Assembly (NCBI GenBank): GCA_034440635.1
Contig: JAOTON010001604.1
Coordinates: forward strand, 322,501 to 386,500
Origin: Lepas anatifera
Taxonomy: Eukaryota; Arthropoda; Thecostraca; Lepadidae
Direction of reading: 5' to 3'
Length of the DNA: 64,000 bases
In this document: positions 11,706 to 23,100 of the stretch, in pieces
Layout: each line of letters opens with the position of its first letter
Numbering within the stretch: the first letter of the stretch is position 1
Made by a program: the position numbers and the translations under genes
The notes under the pieces: generated by a model
What the model was told of the DNA's origin: nothing
Databases searched by the model: none
The model's input: the letters and a program-made list of their open reading frames with translations, nothing else

Positions 11706-12464
11706 GCTTTAGAGTTTTCAAGTTGTACTACAACTATCCCTAATACCTCATTCAGGAGACTTCAAAAAAGTTAAAGCCACAGTACACGCTTATTTCTTTG
11801 TTCGTGTTTGTTGAGCAAACACGTAGGTAAAAATTATCAAAGCATTTCCAAAATGAACAGGAGCGGGCTGGTCCGTGTGTGGGCCGGTACAAACACTCCC
11901 TTCCTGCTATACGCATCTCCCTGAAGCGAATGTTTACCGCTGGAGAATCCTCCCGAACGCGACTGGTCGGGGCATCTATCCGAACCGTGTAAAAAGAGCT
12001 GTATTTCAAAACTGCTGAGCTCGCTGTGGAAATTGCAGTATCAAGACAATATCCGTTCCAAATGACCTTTGGCACAATAGCAATGGCTTTATCTCCACTC
12101 AGCAGGGAAAAGTGCAAAGGTATTCACGTGTTTGTCAAAATCCGGTTGAGCCCAGACTGAGCTGGAAATATGTACTCATCACAGCACACAAACCTGGCGA
12201 TATACTGCACCGCAGCACACAGCACTCTGGAAAGATGCTGTACCGCAGAGCACTAACTGGATAGCAGACTGTACCGCAGTGCGCGGGCAGCTGGAAGAGA
12301 CCGCAGTTCCGAAAACAAGGCACTGACGCTATCTAACCCGTTATAGATGCGGCAAAGCACAAGTGAGATAATTCAAGTAAGAGATTCGATTACAAGTAAG
12401 AGATTCGATGCCATACAATATTAAGTTCTCGGAAGACCTGCTGGAGATAGGGTGCCATAAACCG

Positions 12465-12903
12465 CAGAGTGTTGTGGGAATGACCTAGGACCCTAAAAAG
12501 ATGATATAACAGATGACAGTAAAAGCGCTAAAAGACTGATAGCCTAAAAGCCAAAGCTCAGAAACTAAAACGTCTAAGCCCTAAAAAGCCCAGAAAGGCT
12601 ACGTCAAGGTAAAGATAAAGACAAAAAGCGTGGGATAAGGTAAATGCAACGTTTCGGTCTTAGACCGTCGTTGCATTTACCGGTCTTAGACCCCTCGCCT
12701 GACGACGGTCTAGGACCGAAACGTTGCATTTACCTCATCCCACGCTTTTTTATATTTACCTTGACGTAGCCTTTTTGGGCTTTTTAGGGTTTAGACGGCT
12801 TTGTTCCTGAACTTTAGCTTTTTGGGCTATCAGTCTTTTAGCGCTTTTACTGTCATCTGTTTTATCATCTTTTAGGGTCCTAGGTCATTCCCACAACACT
12901 CTG
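12465..12903. repeat. Foldback element with about 205-bp arms
   Basis: The left arm (12465-12670) is an inverted copy of the right arm (12703-12903), with a short centre. Both arms begin with CAGAGTGTTGTGGGAATGAC when read inward. The centre-proximal part holds CTGACGA, then CGGTC-TAG-GACCG, then GAAAC (12699-12722), which resembles a hammerhead core. No coding capacity. Confidence 0.85.
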
Positions 12904-13398
12904 CCATACAATATCACAAATAAGCTCCCACGTGGTCCCAGTAGCGTATGCCGTATGAAACTGGAACATATGCCCGTCTAAAGAGGAAGGAGGATTGGAG
13001 ACAGAGCCGTCTAAAACGTCCAGCAGCACGTCAACTGGCCGCGAGAACTGCTCCATAACAGCAGACACCATTCAGCGGCAGCCGGAAAGGCTGCACACTG
13101 CTTCAGCTTCTGTATAAGAAATTGAGGAGACCACCTAATTATATTTTTTCTTGGTTATGATAGTTTTAAGCGTAGATTCCAAATATGTAATCAGCGAAAT
13201 CCCTGTTTGGAGCCGTTTTTTTTGTTTGAACCATTAATTGTGATAAAATCATTTTGACTCTAGCGGCTTACCAAATATTGGAAGGAAAAGTATCATGTTT
13301 GGTCTTTTTAATCACCAATGCACTGAGAATCCAACCATTTGACGCAACTGTCTCAATTTGCATCGTAGCATTTTGAGAGGAAGCTGCAATAGTCTTAA

Positions 13399-15267
13399 CC
13401 CTCGCCCCACGGGAGGACCATCGATGCCCCCTAAGGATTTTTTTCGAGATAGCAGAAGAACGACGAGACGCAGCACCACGGTTGAGGGTTCTATCTTTCA
13501 CCCCATCAGTTTCACACCAACCCTGAAATTTTTTACCCCGGGTCTCCCAATGTCAGGTCACCAGGCGAGGTCAACCAAGGACACCTCACTTCAACTTCTG
13601 AGCTCTATAAAAGCTACATTTCTTAGTAGATAAATTTGAAACTTCCTACACTTTATGGCCCTCCAGGGTCTACAAGATATATGTCCAGGATTTTTATATT
13701 TCGTGACCTGAGTTCAGGTCACGAGGTGACCTCCCCAATTGAAAAAGCATTGGGAAAAGCTGTCTTATGATCTAAAAGTCACAAAAACGCTTGCAAATGC
13801 CCCGCATGCTCAGGAAAGCGTTTTTTGACACCCTTTCACGAATCCCAGCAGCCATATTTGCCCTTTGATCTCTCCAAGGTCATCCAAGGTCACCTGGGGT
13901 CAAAAACATCATTTTGCCAATAACTTTTGACCTATTTAAGCTAGAGCGCTAAATCAAACATCATCGTGTATGTCTCGTTACTGGCTTTCATTTTATATAC
14001 GAAAAGATCACTTTCTAACCTTTCGTGACCTCAGGTCATATCAGGTCACGAGGTGACCTCTGGAGGTCAAACCACTGACGGGAGGTCACTACGTTTCTCA
14101 TAGCGGAAGAAGTTCTGGCATTTTTCTATAAAATGTACTTACTAGATCTCAATAGCTCTAATGGTATAAGTTATGCCCAGTTTTCTTAACACGCGCATTG
14201 ACGGGGGTCTGAGCCACCTTCGCATTGACGGGGGCGGGTACCCGCCCCCTTAGATCTCGAGAACCACGGTAGGTAGCGAAAAACGGTAAACGGCGTTGGG
14301 CTGCCCATCCACTTCTCCATCGAAAACATTTGAAACATTTTTTGTCAGGTCACATTTAAGGTCACGAGAGGTCAAAACATGCCCGTCATAGGGATAACAT
14401 GTAAATTCAATTTTTTTCGGCCATTACATCTGAACAAGTAAAGATAGAGCAAAACGACTTGAACTATATGAATCCTCTTAGCAAGCCGAATTGAATGATA
14501 TATAATTTGACCTTGCTAGGTCAAATCAAGGATTTGAACTGACCTGAGGTCAGGTCAGGGTCAAATTATATAAAATGCATATCATTAGAACTGCAAAGTC
14601 CAGTCGAGTCTAATGCAGCTACAATAAATGCTCTATCACCATCCGTTACTGAGTTATTCCGTAAAAAAACATTTTTTCCCTGTATTTCCAATGGAGAGGT
14701 CATGCCTCGTACGTGACCTTAGGTCATCGATATAAAAAATACCGGAAAATTTTTTAGAGAACTCGGTGGGGCCATTATGTGATATGAGTTTCAATCGGAT
14801 AAGTTCACCCTGCTCCGACTTATGCTATCTTTAACTTCTTTTGAGGTCGGGTCACTTGACCTGTACTGGTGACCTGACCTGGAGATGACCTAACCTTAAC
14901 ATTTTCACAGAAGTTGTAAAAATGATGAGGGAAAAGGTATACCAAGTACGGCGGCGCGTAGCGCCGCCGTTTTTCTACTATCTCCGAAAAACCCGACGGG
15001 GGCGGGTACCCGCCCCCGTCAACGCGTGTGTTAAATGTTGCATTTTTGAGTGAAAATTGCCTATCCTTAATGACCTAACTTGACCTTTGGAGGTCAAACC
15101 ATTGACATGAGCACTTAAACGTTTCAATTGATTTCTTACTGAATTCACGCAAGCTTTCTAATGCATTTTGCAGATTTGCGCTAACCCTCATATTTTCGGA
15201 GTTAGAGTGGTCCATCGATGGCCCCTCCGTGGGGCGAAAGTGGCGCCACACCCCCGTGGGGCGCAGG
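13399..15267. mobile_element. TTAA element type A, copy 1, interrupted by a type B element
   Basis: It is bounded by TTAA at 13395-13398 and 15268-15271. The termini are CCCTCGCCCCACGGG... and ...CCCCCGTGGGGCGCAGG, roughly inverted. Without the insertion at 14186-15034 the element is about 1,020 bp, matching the 1,021-bp copy at 55976-56996. It has no coding capacity and is dense in TGACCT/AGGTCA. The TTAA duplication recalls piggyBac-type insertion, but the termini are not a known piggyBac signature to me. Confidence 0.82.
14190..15030. mobile_element. TTAA element type B, copy 1, nested in type A
   Basis: It is flanked by TTAA at 14186-14189 and 15031-15034. The termini are inverted: CACGCGCATTGACGGGGG at the left and its complement at the right. 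Perfect palindromes occur at 14230-14249 and 14995-15020 (core GGGGGCGGGTACCCGCCCCC). A 23-bp subterminal hairpin lies at 14948-14970 (ACGGCGGCGC, GTA loop, GCGCCGCCGT). The interior carries many AGGTCA/TGACCT hexamers. No transposase is encoded. Confidence 0.88.
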
Positions 15268-15408
15268 TTAACACCGAAGCCAATGATAGATGCCACGGAT
15301 ACCCTACTTTGTCCGGACAACGGTATAGTTAGCTACGAAATGCACCGTCTGTGTGAGTTTTTAATATGATATATGATTGGCCAGATTTCGAAGCAGCATA
15401 CTGTATGA

Positions 15409-15791
15409 CAGTGGCGGATCCAAGGCGGGGCAAAAAAGGCATTTGCCCCCCCAAACGGAAAAGCTCGGGGCAAAACTATTTTTTTGCCACCCAAAGTGGT
15501 CGACCTCCTTTTTTCCCCGACTCCTTTTTAGTTTATAAGCAAGATTCTGGTACTTTAACTCTCAACTTTAAACAGAACCAGTTAAGTTCAGTGTAAATAT
15601 TGGGCCTCGGACCGGAAAAAAACTATCTCTAGCCCATATTTTTCAACCCGTGATCTTTTTTTCAATACCCAAAATTCTAAAATTTTACCGACAAGTGATA
15701 TTGTAACGCAGCTTTCACGGCGTGACGTTTTTTTTTTTGCTTTTCGACTTTGGTTTGCTCCTCCCAAACCGACCGGATAGATCCGCCATTG
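15409..15791. mobile_element. hAT-type MITE with exact 8-bp target duplication
   Basis: The 383-bp element begins CAGTGGCGGATCC and ends GGATAGATCCGCCATTG. It is flanked by perfect CTGTATGA copies at 15401-15408 and 15792-15799. An 8-bp duplication with CAGTG-type termini fits hAT transposons. It is non-autonomous. Confidence 0.9.
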
Positions 15792-16329
15792 CTGTATGAA
15801 TAACACCGCAAAAAACCTGGTCATTTTTGACAATTTCAAAATCTTATCACAAATCCAGCTCCTTCAAATTGACTGCACATGTAATAAGTCCAAGAACCGA
15901 ATGTCAGAGACCGCAGCTGAGCGAGCAGACCGAGCTTATTTATGGCTGGTGAGCGGTCGGGTGTCAGACTGGTGCCGGGCCTTTGAATGAATGTGACCGA
16001 GGTGTAAAGCTGGCAGAGGCGTTTCATGCAGCGTACTTCCATTTGAAAATGGAAGGGGAAGTTCGTCTTTAGACATTTAATCCAGCTAAATATTCATTTT
16101 ATAGAACTGACAGGATACCACACATTTCACTTTCAATCCCCACCCCATCAGCAGCTCACAATCGAGGATGGCCATTTTTGCTCAAAATATGCAACTATAT
16201 CCGCTCTTGAATTGACGTGCCACCCTCCCAGTTGTGCGATATCCGTGCCTGGTCAGAAGCCGTCTGTTTTGTTCGCTGGGCCCGCCCCGATCGCTAAGCC
16301 AATAATGGGTACACTCAAGGCGCGCACCC

Positions 16330-16445
16330 AGGATTTGCGTTTGGGGCGGCTGACAAGGGGGGGCGGTAGGCTGATGGGGGGGCAATTTGACAGGGGGCGG
16401 TAGGCTGATGGGGGACAATTTGACAGGGGGTGGCAGGCTACTGGA
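16330..16445. repeat. Short G-rich minisatellite
   Basis: Three to four imperfect copies of GGGGCGGTAGGCTGATGGGG plus CAATTTGACA. Runs of five or more G could form quadruplex structures. Confidence 0.8.
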
Positions 16446-19329
16446 GGCACATTTTCCCGATCCGTTTCAGGCGGACATACCACCTAATGCCGACAGCGGG
16501 AACTTTTCCCGACGAGTGACGACTGCGGACAAGCTCATACTAAGAGAGCGACAGCAGAGCCAGCAGGGCTCCAGCACCCAGGTAGCATGTTCTTGATAAA
16601 GTTCCTCGAGTGTCACTTCGATGACACTTTTCCGGAGAAACCGTGCCCCAAACTGTGGCATTTGCCTATAATCCTTGCCCCGGTGGGGGGGGCGTTTGAA
16701 CACCCCTCGGTTTTTTTCCGGCGGCACCAAAAAACGGCGACGCGAAGCCAGCCGTACTTGGCACAGCTTGGCTTTAGTCAATTCTTCAATAGTTTAAGGT
16801 TGGGTCATCTCGGGCCAGGTCACCAGTGCAGGTCAGGTGACTTCATCTCCAAAAAATATAGCATTAGTAAGGACAGGGTGCAGGGGTGTGGATTTGCGAA
16901 CATCATTGGGGGTGCCCAAAGTTGAGGAGGGAAAATTTTAATGACCACCATGTGAAAGGAGATAGCATACTTTCTTTGTTTTAGCCATCACACAGTCCTT
17001 TTGAACCTTGAAAATGATGAACAATAAAACTTAAACGGCATTTTAACACTAACTCGATACAGCCCTGCACGGTACCGCTCATCAAAATCCACGCAACAAC
17101 CCGCTACTGCTTTATTTAGAGACCGTTCAGCTACGGTTTCCACCAGCATGTGACGTGCCATAAAGATTTCTCAATTCGATTTTAAAAATTTTGAACATAA
17201 TACAAAATCCAGCCGTTAAAAAACTGTCCCCGCTCGAAAAAAACTTAATTAACGTTGCTTGATGTGTCATTATTGTCCTCTCCCATCCTGATATCAAAAT
17301 CCTAGTACGCTATATTGTTTTGGTTAGTACGGAAATTTTGCCCTGAAAGATCAACATCTACCAACAAAAGAATTCCTTTCGCTAGGATTCACCGTTTCAA
17401 TGCTGGACACTACTTGTGAAGTCACCCACTGCCTAAATCCCACCAAATTAGGCATAATGCGAATGCTGAGAGTTGAACGTCTTGGTCTAACAGCGGTACA
17501 TAACTTTCCACAAATAAGAATAATAATAAACAATAAATAATTAGAAACAGCGGCTTCACCCGGGACCATTATATAGTGGAGCATTATAGCATACAAACCG
17601 ATTTTTATAGGCCTAAAGATAGAAGGTCGGACAATCACGGTTAGACGGCCGTGCACAGTGGCTTCTGGCTGTTTGGAAGCCGAGTGGGGGCGACATCGGA
17701 AGGATGTGGTAACTGGTAGGGGAACGGCGTTTGCTAAAGGAATGTAGTGATGTTCATGTCATTAAAATATACAGACTTATCACTAAGTTCCCTCAGGTAT
17801 CTTGTGCTTTGCCTTGGACCCTCCTTGTTTACACGTTCAGAACTACTTATCTCTTCGCCTCAAATTTTAATTTTAGCATTTTAAACTTGTAGTGTTGCAT
17901 ACGCATAAAATGTCAGATAGGCGTGTATGTCACTTACACCGTGTGTGTTGTATTTCTAATAGGTGTGCCAATTCTAAAGTTGAAAAGCTGCATCACCTAC
18001 CCTGATACCGAAAAATACTATGGACTCGAAATTGGTGTCCGTAATTTTGTCCGCCAAGTATACTCATATACCGAACTCATTTCATGAACTCGTACTCATG
18101 TTTTTCCAGTGTTATCGGCACTGCAAATTGCACAAACGCCGAACTCATATATCCACCCACGTGCGCTGAATGTCTCTTACACCGGTCCCCTCCCTCAGTC
18201 TGACACCAGGCACAACGACCACCATTTTCAACACCACACATGTAGACATTACAATCCGCCGGCGACCCCTGCCCGCCGAGGCTTGAATTTGGTGTCAGCG
18301 ACGCCCAGCGTGACCCCTGTAACCTCTGTGCCCGCAGGCAATCGCGAGTGCCGGCGGTTGGCGGACGCTGATTGGTGGAGGCGCGATCACTTGTATCGCT
18401 AGAAATTCAGCGGAAAATTATCCATGGACATGATAGAGCTTTAAAGCATGAAACAGATGTATCAACTTTATGTTTGTCAAACATTTCTAGCCATACCCTA
18501 CTCTCTATTGGCTTGTTTATTTGTCACACCATCCGAGGCGGCTCCTTGGTACAGGCGAGACGGCAGCAGTCAGCACAGGCTAGCCGGTGGCCGAGTTCGC
18601 TGAAGTCGGGAGTGTCGCGAAGGGTTTCCTGCTGAGTGGAGAGGATTGGGACTCAGTTCCAAGGTAACCGAGGGAAGAGGATAGATACGTTCATAAACCT
18701 AAAACTAAACCACCGAAAGAATTATAGAGAGTGAAGACTAATGGGGAACGCTGCCGAAGTACAACCAGATAATACGCCAGACGAGGGAAACACGTGCTGC
18801 TTTGCCCCGTGCTGAATGGTGAAATAAACACAAAATATAATTCGGGACTCGAAACATCATCAATGTTTATTGTTCATTATGTCTGAGGCTTTCCGTTGTT
18901 TGATAAAATATCAAGTTGTAGGTCAGATGCAGAATGCCATTATAGCACTGTGGAACGGCATTCATTGATAATTTCCTCGATTTACGCACTTTATAAGGAC
19001 TTTGCTTCACCCTTTGGTGGGGTGCCCAAATCACCATTGGGGGGTGCCCAGCACATTATTGGGAGTGCGAGGCACCCCCAAAGGGATAGAAATCCACATA
19101 CCTGACAGGGTGTATCTTTCCAATTGAAACTCAGGATCACAAAGGGCCCAACGAGTATTACGAAAATATATTCTAGGGATTTTTTAATGAATGACCTAGG
19201 GTTGGTTACAGATCATGACATCTCCATTGGAAATGGATTTCATGGGAAGGTTGTGTAGGGAATGGGCACAAAAATGGATTTATTTCTGCAATAAAACTTA
19301 GAATACCTTCCTATTTTCCAAATCGTGGT

Positions 19330-19642
19330 ACCCAAGGTCCCTTTCCAGGTACATGTTGCAAGTTTGGGCCTGTGACCTCTGAGGGGTCATCTGGGATTAC
19401 TTAAGCAGGTTTTAAGGGTTGGGTCAATAACTCCGCATGAAATGATAGTTTTGTTTTGATGCCATTACCTTTGTATTATCGTTGCGATTCAATCGATATG
19501 CATATTGACCATGCTAGGTCAGATGGTGACCTTGACCTGGCCTTAAGCCAGGTCATTTTTTACACCTGGTTGATTTTTTACCTAGTCATATACAAAATCA
19601 TAATCACCATTCGATTCGCCGTAACGAGAGGAAGCGAATGGT
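19330..19642. repeat. Dispersed AGGTCA-rich repeat (inverted partner of 4128-4420)
   Basis: It matches the BTB-intron segment in reverse complement. It contains TGACCTTGACCTGGCCTTAAG and CCAGGTCATTTTTTACACC, and the CGAATGGTG end is inverted relative to the first copy. Confidence 0.75.
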
Positions 19643-20110
19643 GTCTTAAACATTGACAGACATTCGATTTGTCTACAAAATTCTCATCCACAGAACGGAC
19701 TCCGCCTTCCTGCTTGGAATCTACCGTTGCATGTGCCTCAGCGTTGGACCAATGAGGGACAAAACCAGCTGCTAACATTCCTTTTGGGAGAGTAGAAACC
19801 GTGAGATGTGGATTGTTCATCCGTGCAATTGTGTTTTAATCATCACGTCAGCACCTATCTTTCCATCGACCATCTTTTATCTACTTTCTCATCGTTTAGA
19901 TACTCCGTCATTAAATATCTTCGGGATCATCCGTTTTAGTGAACTCATAGTTTTAGGATTTCACTGTTTTATAGCATCACGTTTTTCTTTCAATATTTAC
20001 ATGCTTATTTGAATTTAATGCTTCTGCGGTTGTAACTGTATATGTGAATGAGTTCATCATCTCTTGTAAAGAAGTATAAACTTAACAATTAATAAAGACA
20101 CACATGTCAA

Positions 20111-20160
20111 CATCCAGACCGGTTTCGATATATTACAATATCATCATCAGTGTAATAAAT
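20111..20160 (-). ncRNA. Candidate hammerhead ribozyme motif in the Penelope-like terminus
   Basis: The minus strand reads CTGATGA (20150-20144), a stem of GATAT/ATATC closing a short loop, then GAAAC (20126-20122) followed by CGGTC. The palindromic ACCGGT fits the short stem III of Penelope-type hammerheads thought to act as dimers. Stem I pairs poorly on inspection, so activity is doubtful. Confidence 0.38.
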
Positions 20161-20364
20161 GAACAACCTACATAGGAGCGAGCAGTAGACAAGAAGGCCA
20201 AAGGCGCAGTTTCACGGATAATTGCTAAAAATATAAGACACTAACAAACACACACATATATGTTGAAGGTACTTGTATACAAAGATTTGAAGAGGAAAGC
20301 CGAAGACATTGTGTTCAACCTAGGTTTGTTTTTAGTATATAAAGAGACTCGAGAATTCTTAAAT

Positions 20365-20827
20365 CTACACCTGTACCACACCTATCCAGAATTTTGAAAT
20401 CATCTGGTAACCGGGTATCACATTGATGTGAATGTTCGCGAATCGCAGACGGATCTGGATTCGCCACCATTCGTTAGTCGGTCGGACATACCTAAGTGTT
20501 GTTTTATCCTGCGTGTAATGAACGATGGGTGGAACCAACGTACGACGCACCACACGATGCGCACAGAATTGATACACCACTGAGGATTGGCAACTCTTGG
20601 TAACCTGTCCTTGAACCGGAAGATAGAACCCAGGATGAGGTGTTCTGAAGGACGATCTTTGGATTGAGATAAGGGTAATATTTGGAAAGAAGGGACAATA
20701 ACTCTTTCTTAAGTTTTAGAGACTGCTGACCAAAATACGGAATAACAAATATTTCTAGTTTCTTAGCTGTACATGCCTTGGGAGATAAATCGTACTTCTT
20801 ATTCAAAATCCTTGACCGAACAATCAA
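20365..20827 (-). pseudogene. Reverse transcriptase and GIY-YIG remnant
   Basis: Two overlapping frames are needed: 20827-20504 (RT tail to SYVGSTHRSLHAG) and 20580-20365 (VVYQF...IHINVIPGYQMISKF). The shift falls around the VVYQF/CASCG boundary. The paired cysteines followed by YVGST resemble the endonuclease of Penelope-like elements. It is not expected to be functional. Confidence 0.72.
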
Positions 20828-22973
20828 AGATGAATGGGGAAGCCATTGTTTTAAAGAAGCGCTTTAAAAGTCGAGTTCCCTGTGGAAAAGTTGGAATGAT
20901 GAGCTGACACTAAATGCCTATAGATAGCCGTTAAGGTGATGGCACGTTTTACAGAAGGGGTATAAGCTAAAAAGCTAGTTCCTAGACCGTGAATGTTGGC
21001 TTTCATAGACTGATGTTTCAGCTTAGGCCGACCCTCCTAACGCATACGTCAGGAATGGCAGTTTACCACTCTGTTCGACTTCTTTTGTAAACTTAATATT
21101 TGGATGTTGAGCATTAAGTGTGTGTCTTTATTAATTGTTAAGTTTATACTTACTACAACTTAAAAGAGTCCTTATTCCAACATATCGGACGCAACCATGG
21201 CCGCCAAAGTGTTCGGAAGATACATGCATACATCTCTTGTAAATATTCATGTATTGTTTTATCAATGGACTTGAGCTGTGGGGATAATGCTGTCGCTCAT
21301 ATATACTGAATAAATCAAATACAAATTCTAACTCAACACTGTCAGACGCTAGAGCCCAAGAAACTCAATTATAACCCGTCACCTTTGACCTGTCATGACC
21401 TCAATATTGGCCTGAGCCAAAAGGTGAATGATGTAGTTCATCGTTAATTTGTATGAGCTATCCCACCAGCGTTCGCGTTTTTCGCTATCCCGCATAGGAG
21501 CCGAGATCGCAGGGAAAGGGTATAGCACCCGCACCACCACCAGAGCGAAGGTGACTCAGAGGTCCACCGGGCGGGTGTTAAGTGGAGAAAGGAAGCATTT
21601 GTGGTAAGAGCCCCTCTAGTTTGGCCTTCAACATCACAGGCGATGCAGAACACAAAGCGACACAAATTGGAATTCTGCAGTGAGCTTTCATTTTAAATGC
21701 ATTTCCAGCACAGCCTCCATCGGACCCTGAACCATAGGGTTTACGAAGACGCTGTGGGGACTTGCAGTTCAATGCTTCCTGGGCCCATAGCCATTCCAAC
21801 GGCTTCAGATTATAATTCTAAGCGGCTATTTTCATCCGATCTTCGATGGGAGAAAGCCGTGTCAAAAACAATTTGTTAATGCTACCTTTCCCGTTTAAGC
21901 AAACATACGAAACCTGTTTTGCGATCACAACCCCAGAGCGGCACCATATGGATGCCTCTCCAGCCTCAAGTCTGCTGCATCCCGATGATGACCTCTGGGT
22001 ACCTCGAACACTCACAGAAATAGGGAGTAGTAATTCTCTCTATCCCACATTGCACCCATCTGGAAATGATGCCCGTCTTTGCAGCTCATGTCACCACCAG
22101 TTACCGCGCCCGACAAGCTCTTTAACATTTTACAACGGATAAGTCAGCCTTTCACGCGGACCTATCTCTGGGTAAGGGTAACGTCTCCAACGTCCGGTGT
22201 ACAGCTCCGCCGTGCAGTCCACACTCACCCAGACAGTGGTGTCACGCCGCGGCTGCCTAGCACCTGCCGCGCCTTACCGTGGCTGCCCGGGCCAGAGCAG
22301 GCCGGAGGCATCGCCGCCCGCTGGCGCTCCATTGTCCATCGCCGACCGAGCCGCCACCTCAGCACCGACCGGCGCCGCTACCGCTACTGTTGCAGACCGG
22401 CCGGCCACTCTCACCCACCACCGACACGGTAGCCGCGCCCGGCGCCGCGCCGACACTCACCGCGGCACGCCAAAGTCGCTGATGAAGCCGCCCCTCATCC
22501 TGAAGAGCAGAGGCCGGCCAGCTCAGCCACGGCACACCGTGCAGGGGAGTGCGGCGGAGTGAGCGGACTGTTTCCGCCGCCCCCGCTGAGCCGGCCCCAG
22601 ATGACGTTCACGCTCTGACGGATGTAGCCCCGAGTCAGCACAGCCGCCGCCCCACCGTGCCAAATCGCGTATGCTGAGACCGGAGGCGATAGGTGGCTCA
22701 CAGCGGTCGCCGACCACCGCGGTATCAAGCCAGTGTCGAGATCAAAGCGGGTGAGGCCGGTTCGTACGACCCCGGTGGTTCCACCAGGTACAAAGGGGCG
22801 CTGACAGGTCCCTGTATATTCCACCAGATCACCGCACAACAGCTTAGTGGAAAAACAACTCCAAAGTTTGTACGCTGTAACACAACAGGTGGTGGCGGGC
22901 TGGCAGGAGCTCTAGAGACGCGCCGAACGACCAATGCCCGCCGGCACCGACGCCGTGCCCAGTGCGGAGGTAC

Positions 22974-23100
22974 TGCCGCGAGGCACACCGGGGCAACCTC
23001 ACACACGAACCTGGCCAAAACTTCCGACATCGCACTAACTGCAAAAGTACTGCCACGAGGCACACCGGGGCAACCTCACACACAATCCTGGCCAAAATTC
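22974..23100. repeat. Direct repeat, about 70-bp period
   Basis: Two copies share GAGGCACACCGGGGCAACCT and CACACAC, then CTGGCCAAAA. They start near 22974 and 23044. Confidence 0.85.

Larger units (their letters stand above)
7906..12464. other. Intergenic stretch without a recognised gene
   Basis: A CpG-rich patch lies at about 8290-8590 and could be a promoter or 5' exon of the BTB gene, since it is upstream on the minus strand, but no splice link was found. Diverged direct repeats occur around 10490-10650, 10840-10900 and 11110-11190 (shared CCACGGTCTAAATCCG and AAGAGCTACA). The rest is AT-rich with no signal. Confidence 0.45.
15800..20072. other. Intergenic stretch without a recognised gene
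   Basis: No coding signal was found. Fragments of AGGTCA-rich elements occur at about 16720-16860 and 18990-19642, the latter near repeated GGGTGCCCA motifs at 19019-19080. The remainder is AT-rich and featureless. Confidence 0.45.
20073..21150 (-). mobile_element. Decayed Penelope-like retroelement bounded by inverted repeats
   Basis: Inverted repeats at 20073-20115 and 21102-21150 share AGTATAAACTTAACAATTAA and TAAAGACACAC. Between them, minus-strand fragments encode the end of a reverse transcriptase (LSLLSKYYPYLNPKIVLQNT) followed by a GIY-YIG-type segment (CASCGASYVGSTHRSLHA). The frame is broken near 20550. A hammerhead-like motif lies in the downstream terminal repeat. The Penelope class is inferred from this order of domains. 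Confidence 0.78.

Noticed and set aside
11346..11774. Pro/Ser-rich 142-codon frame
   Set aside because: Repeat artefact; a second phase of the same array is also open.
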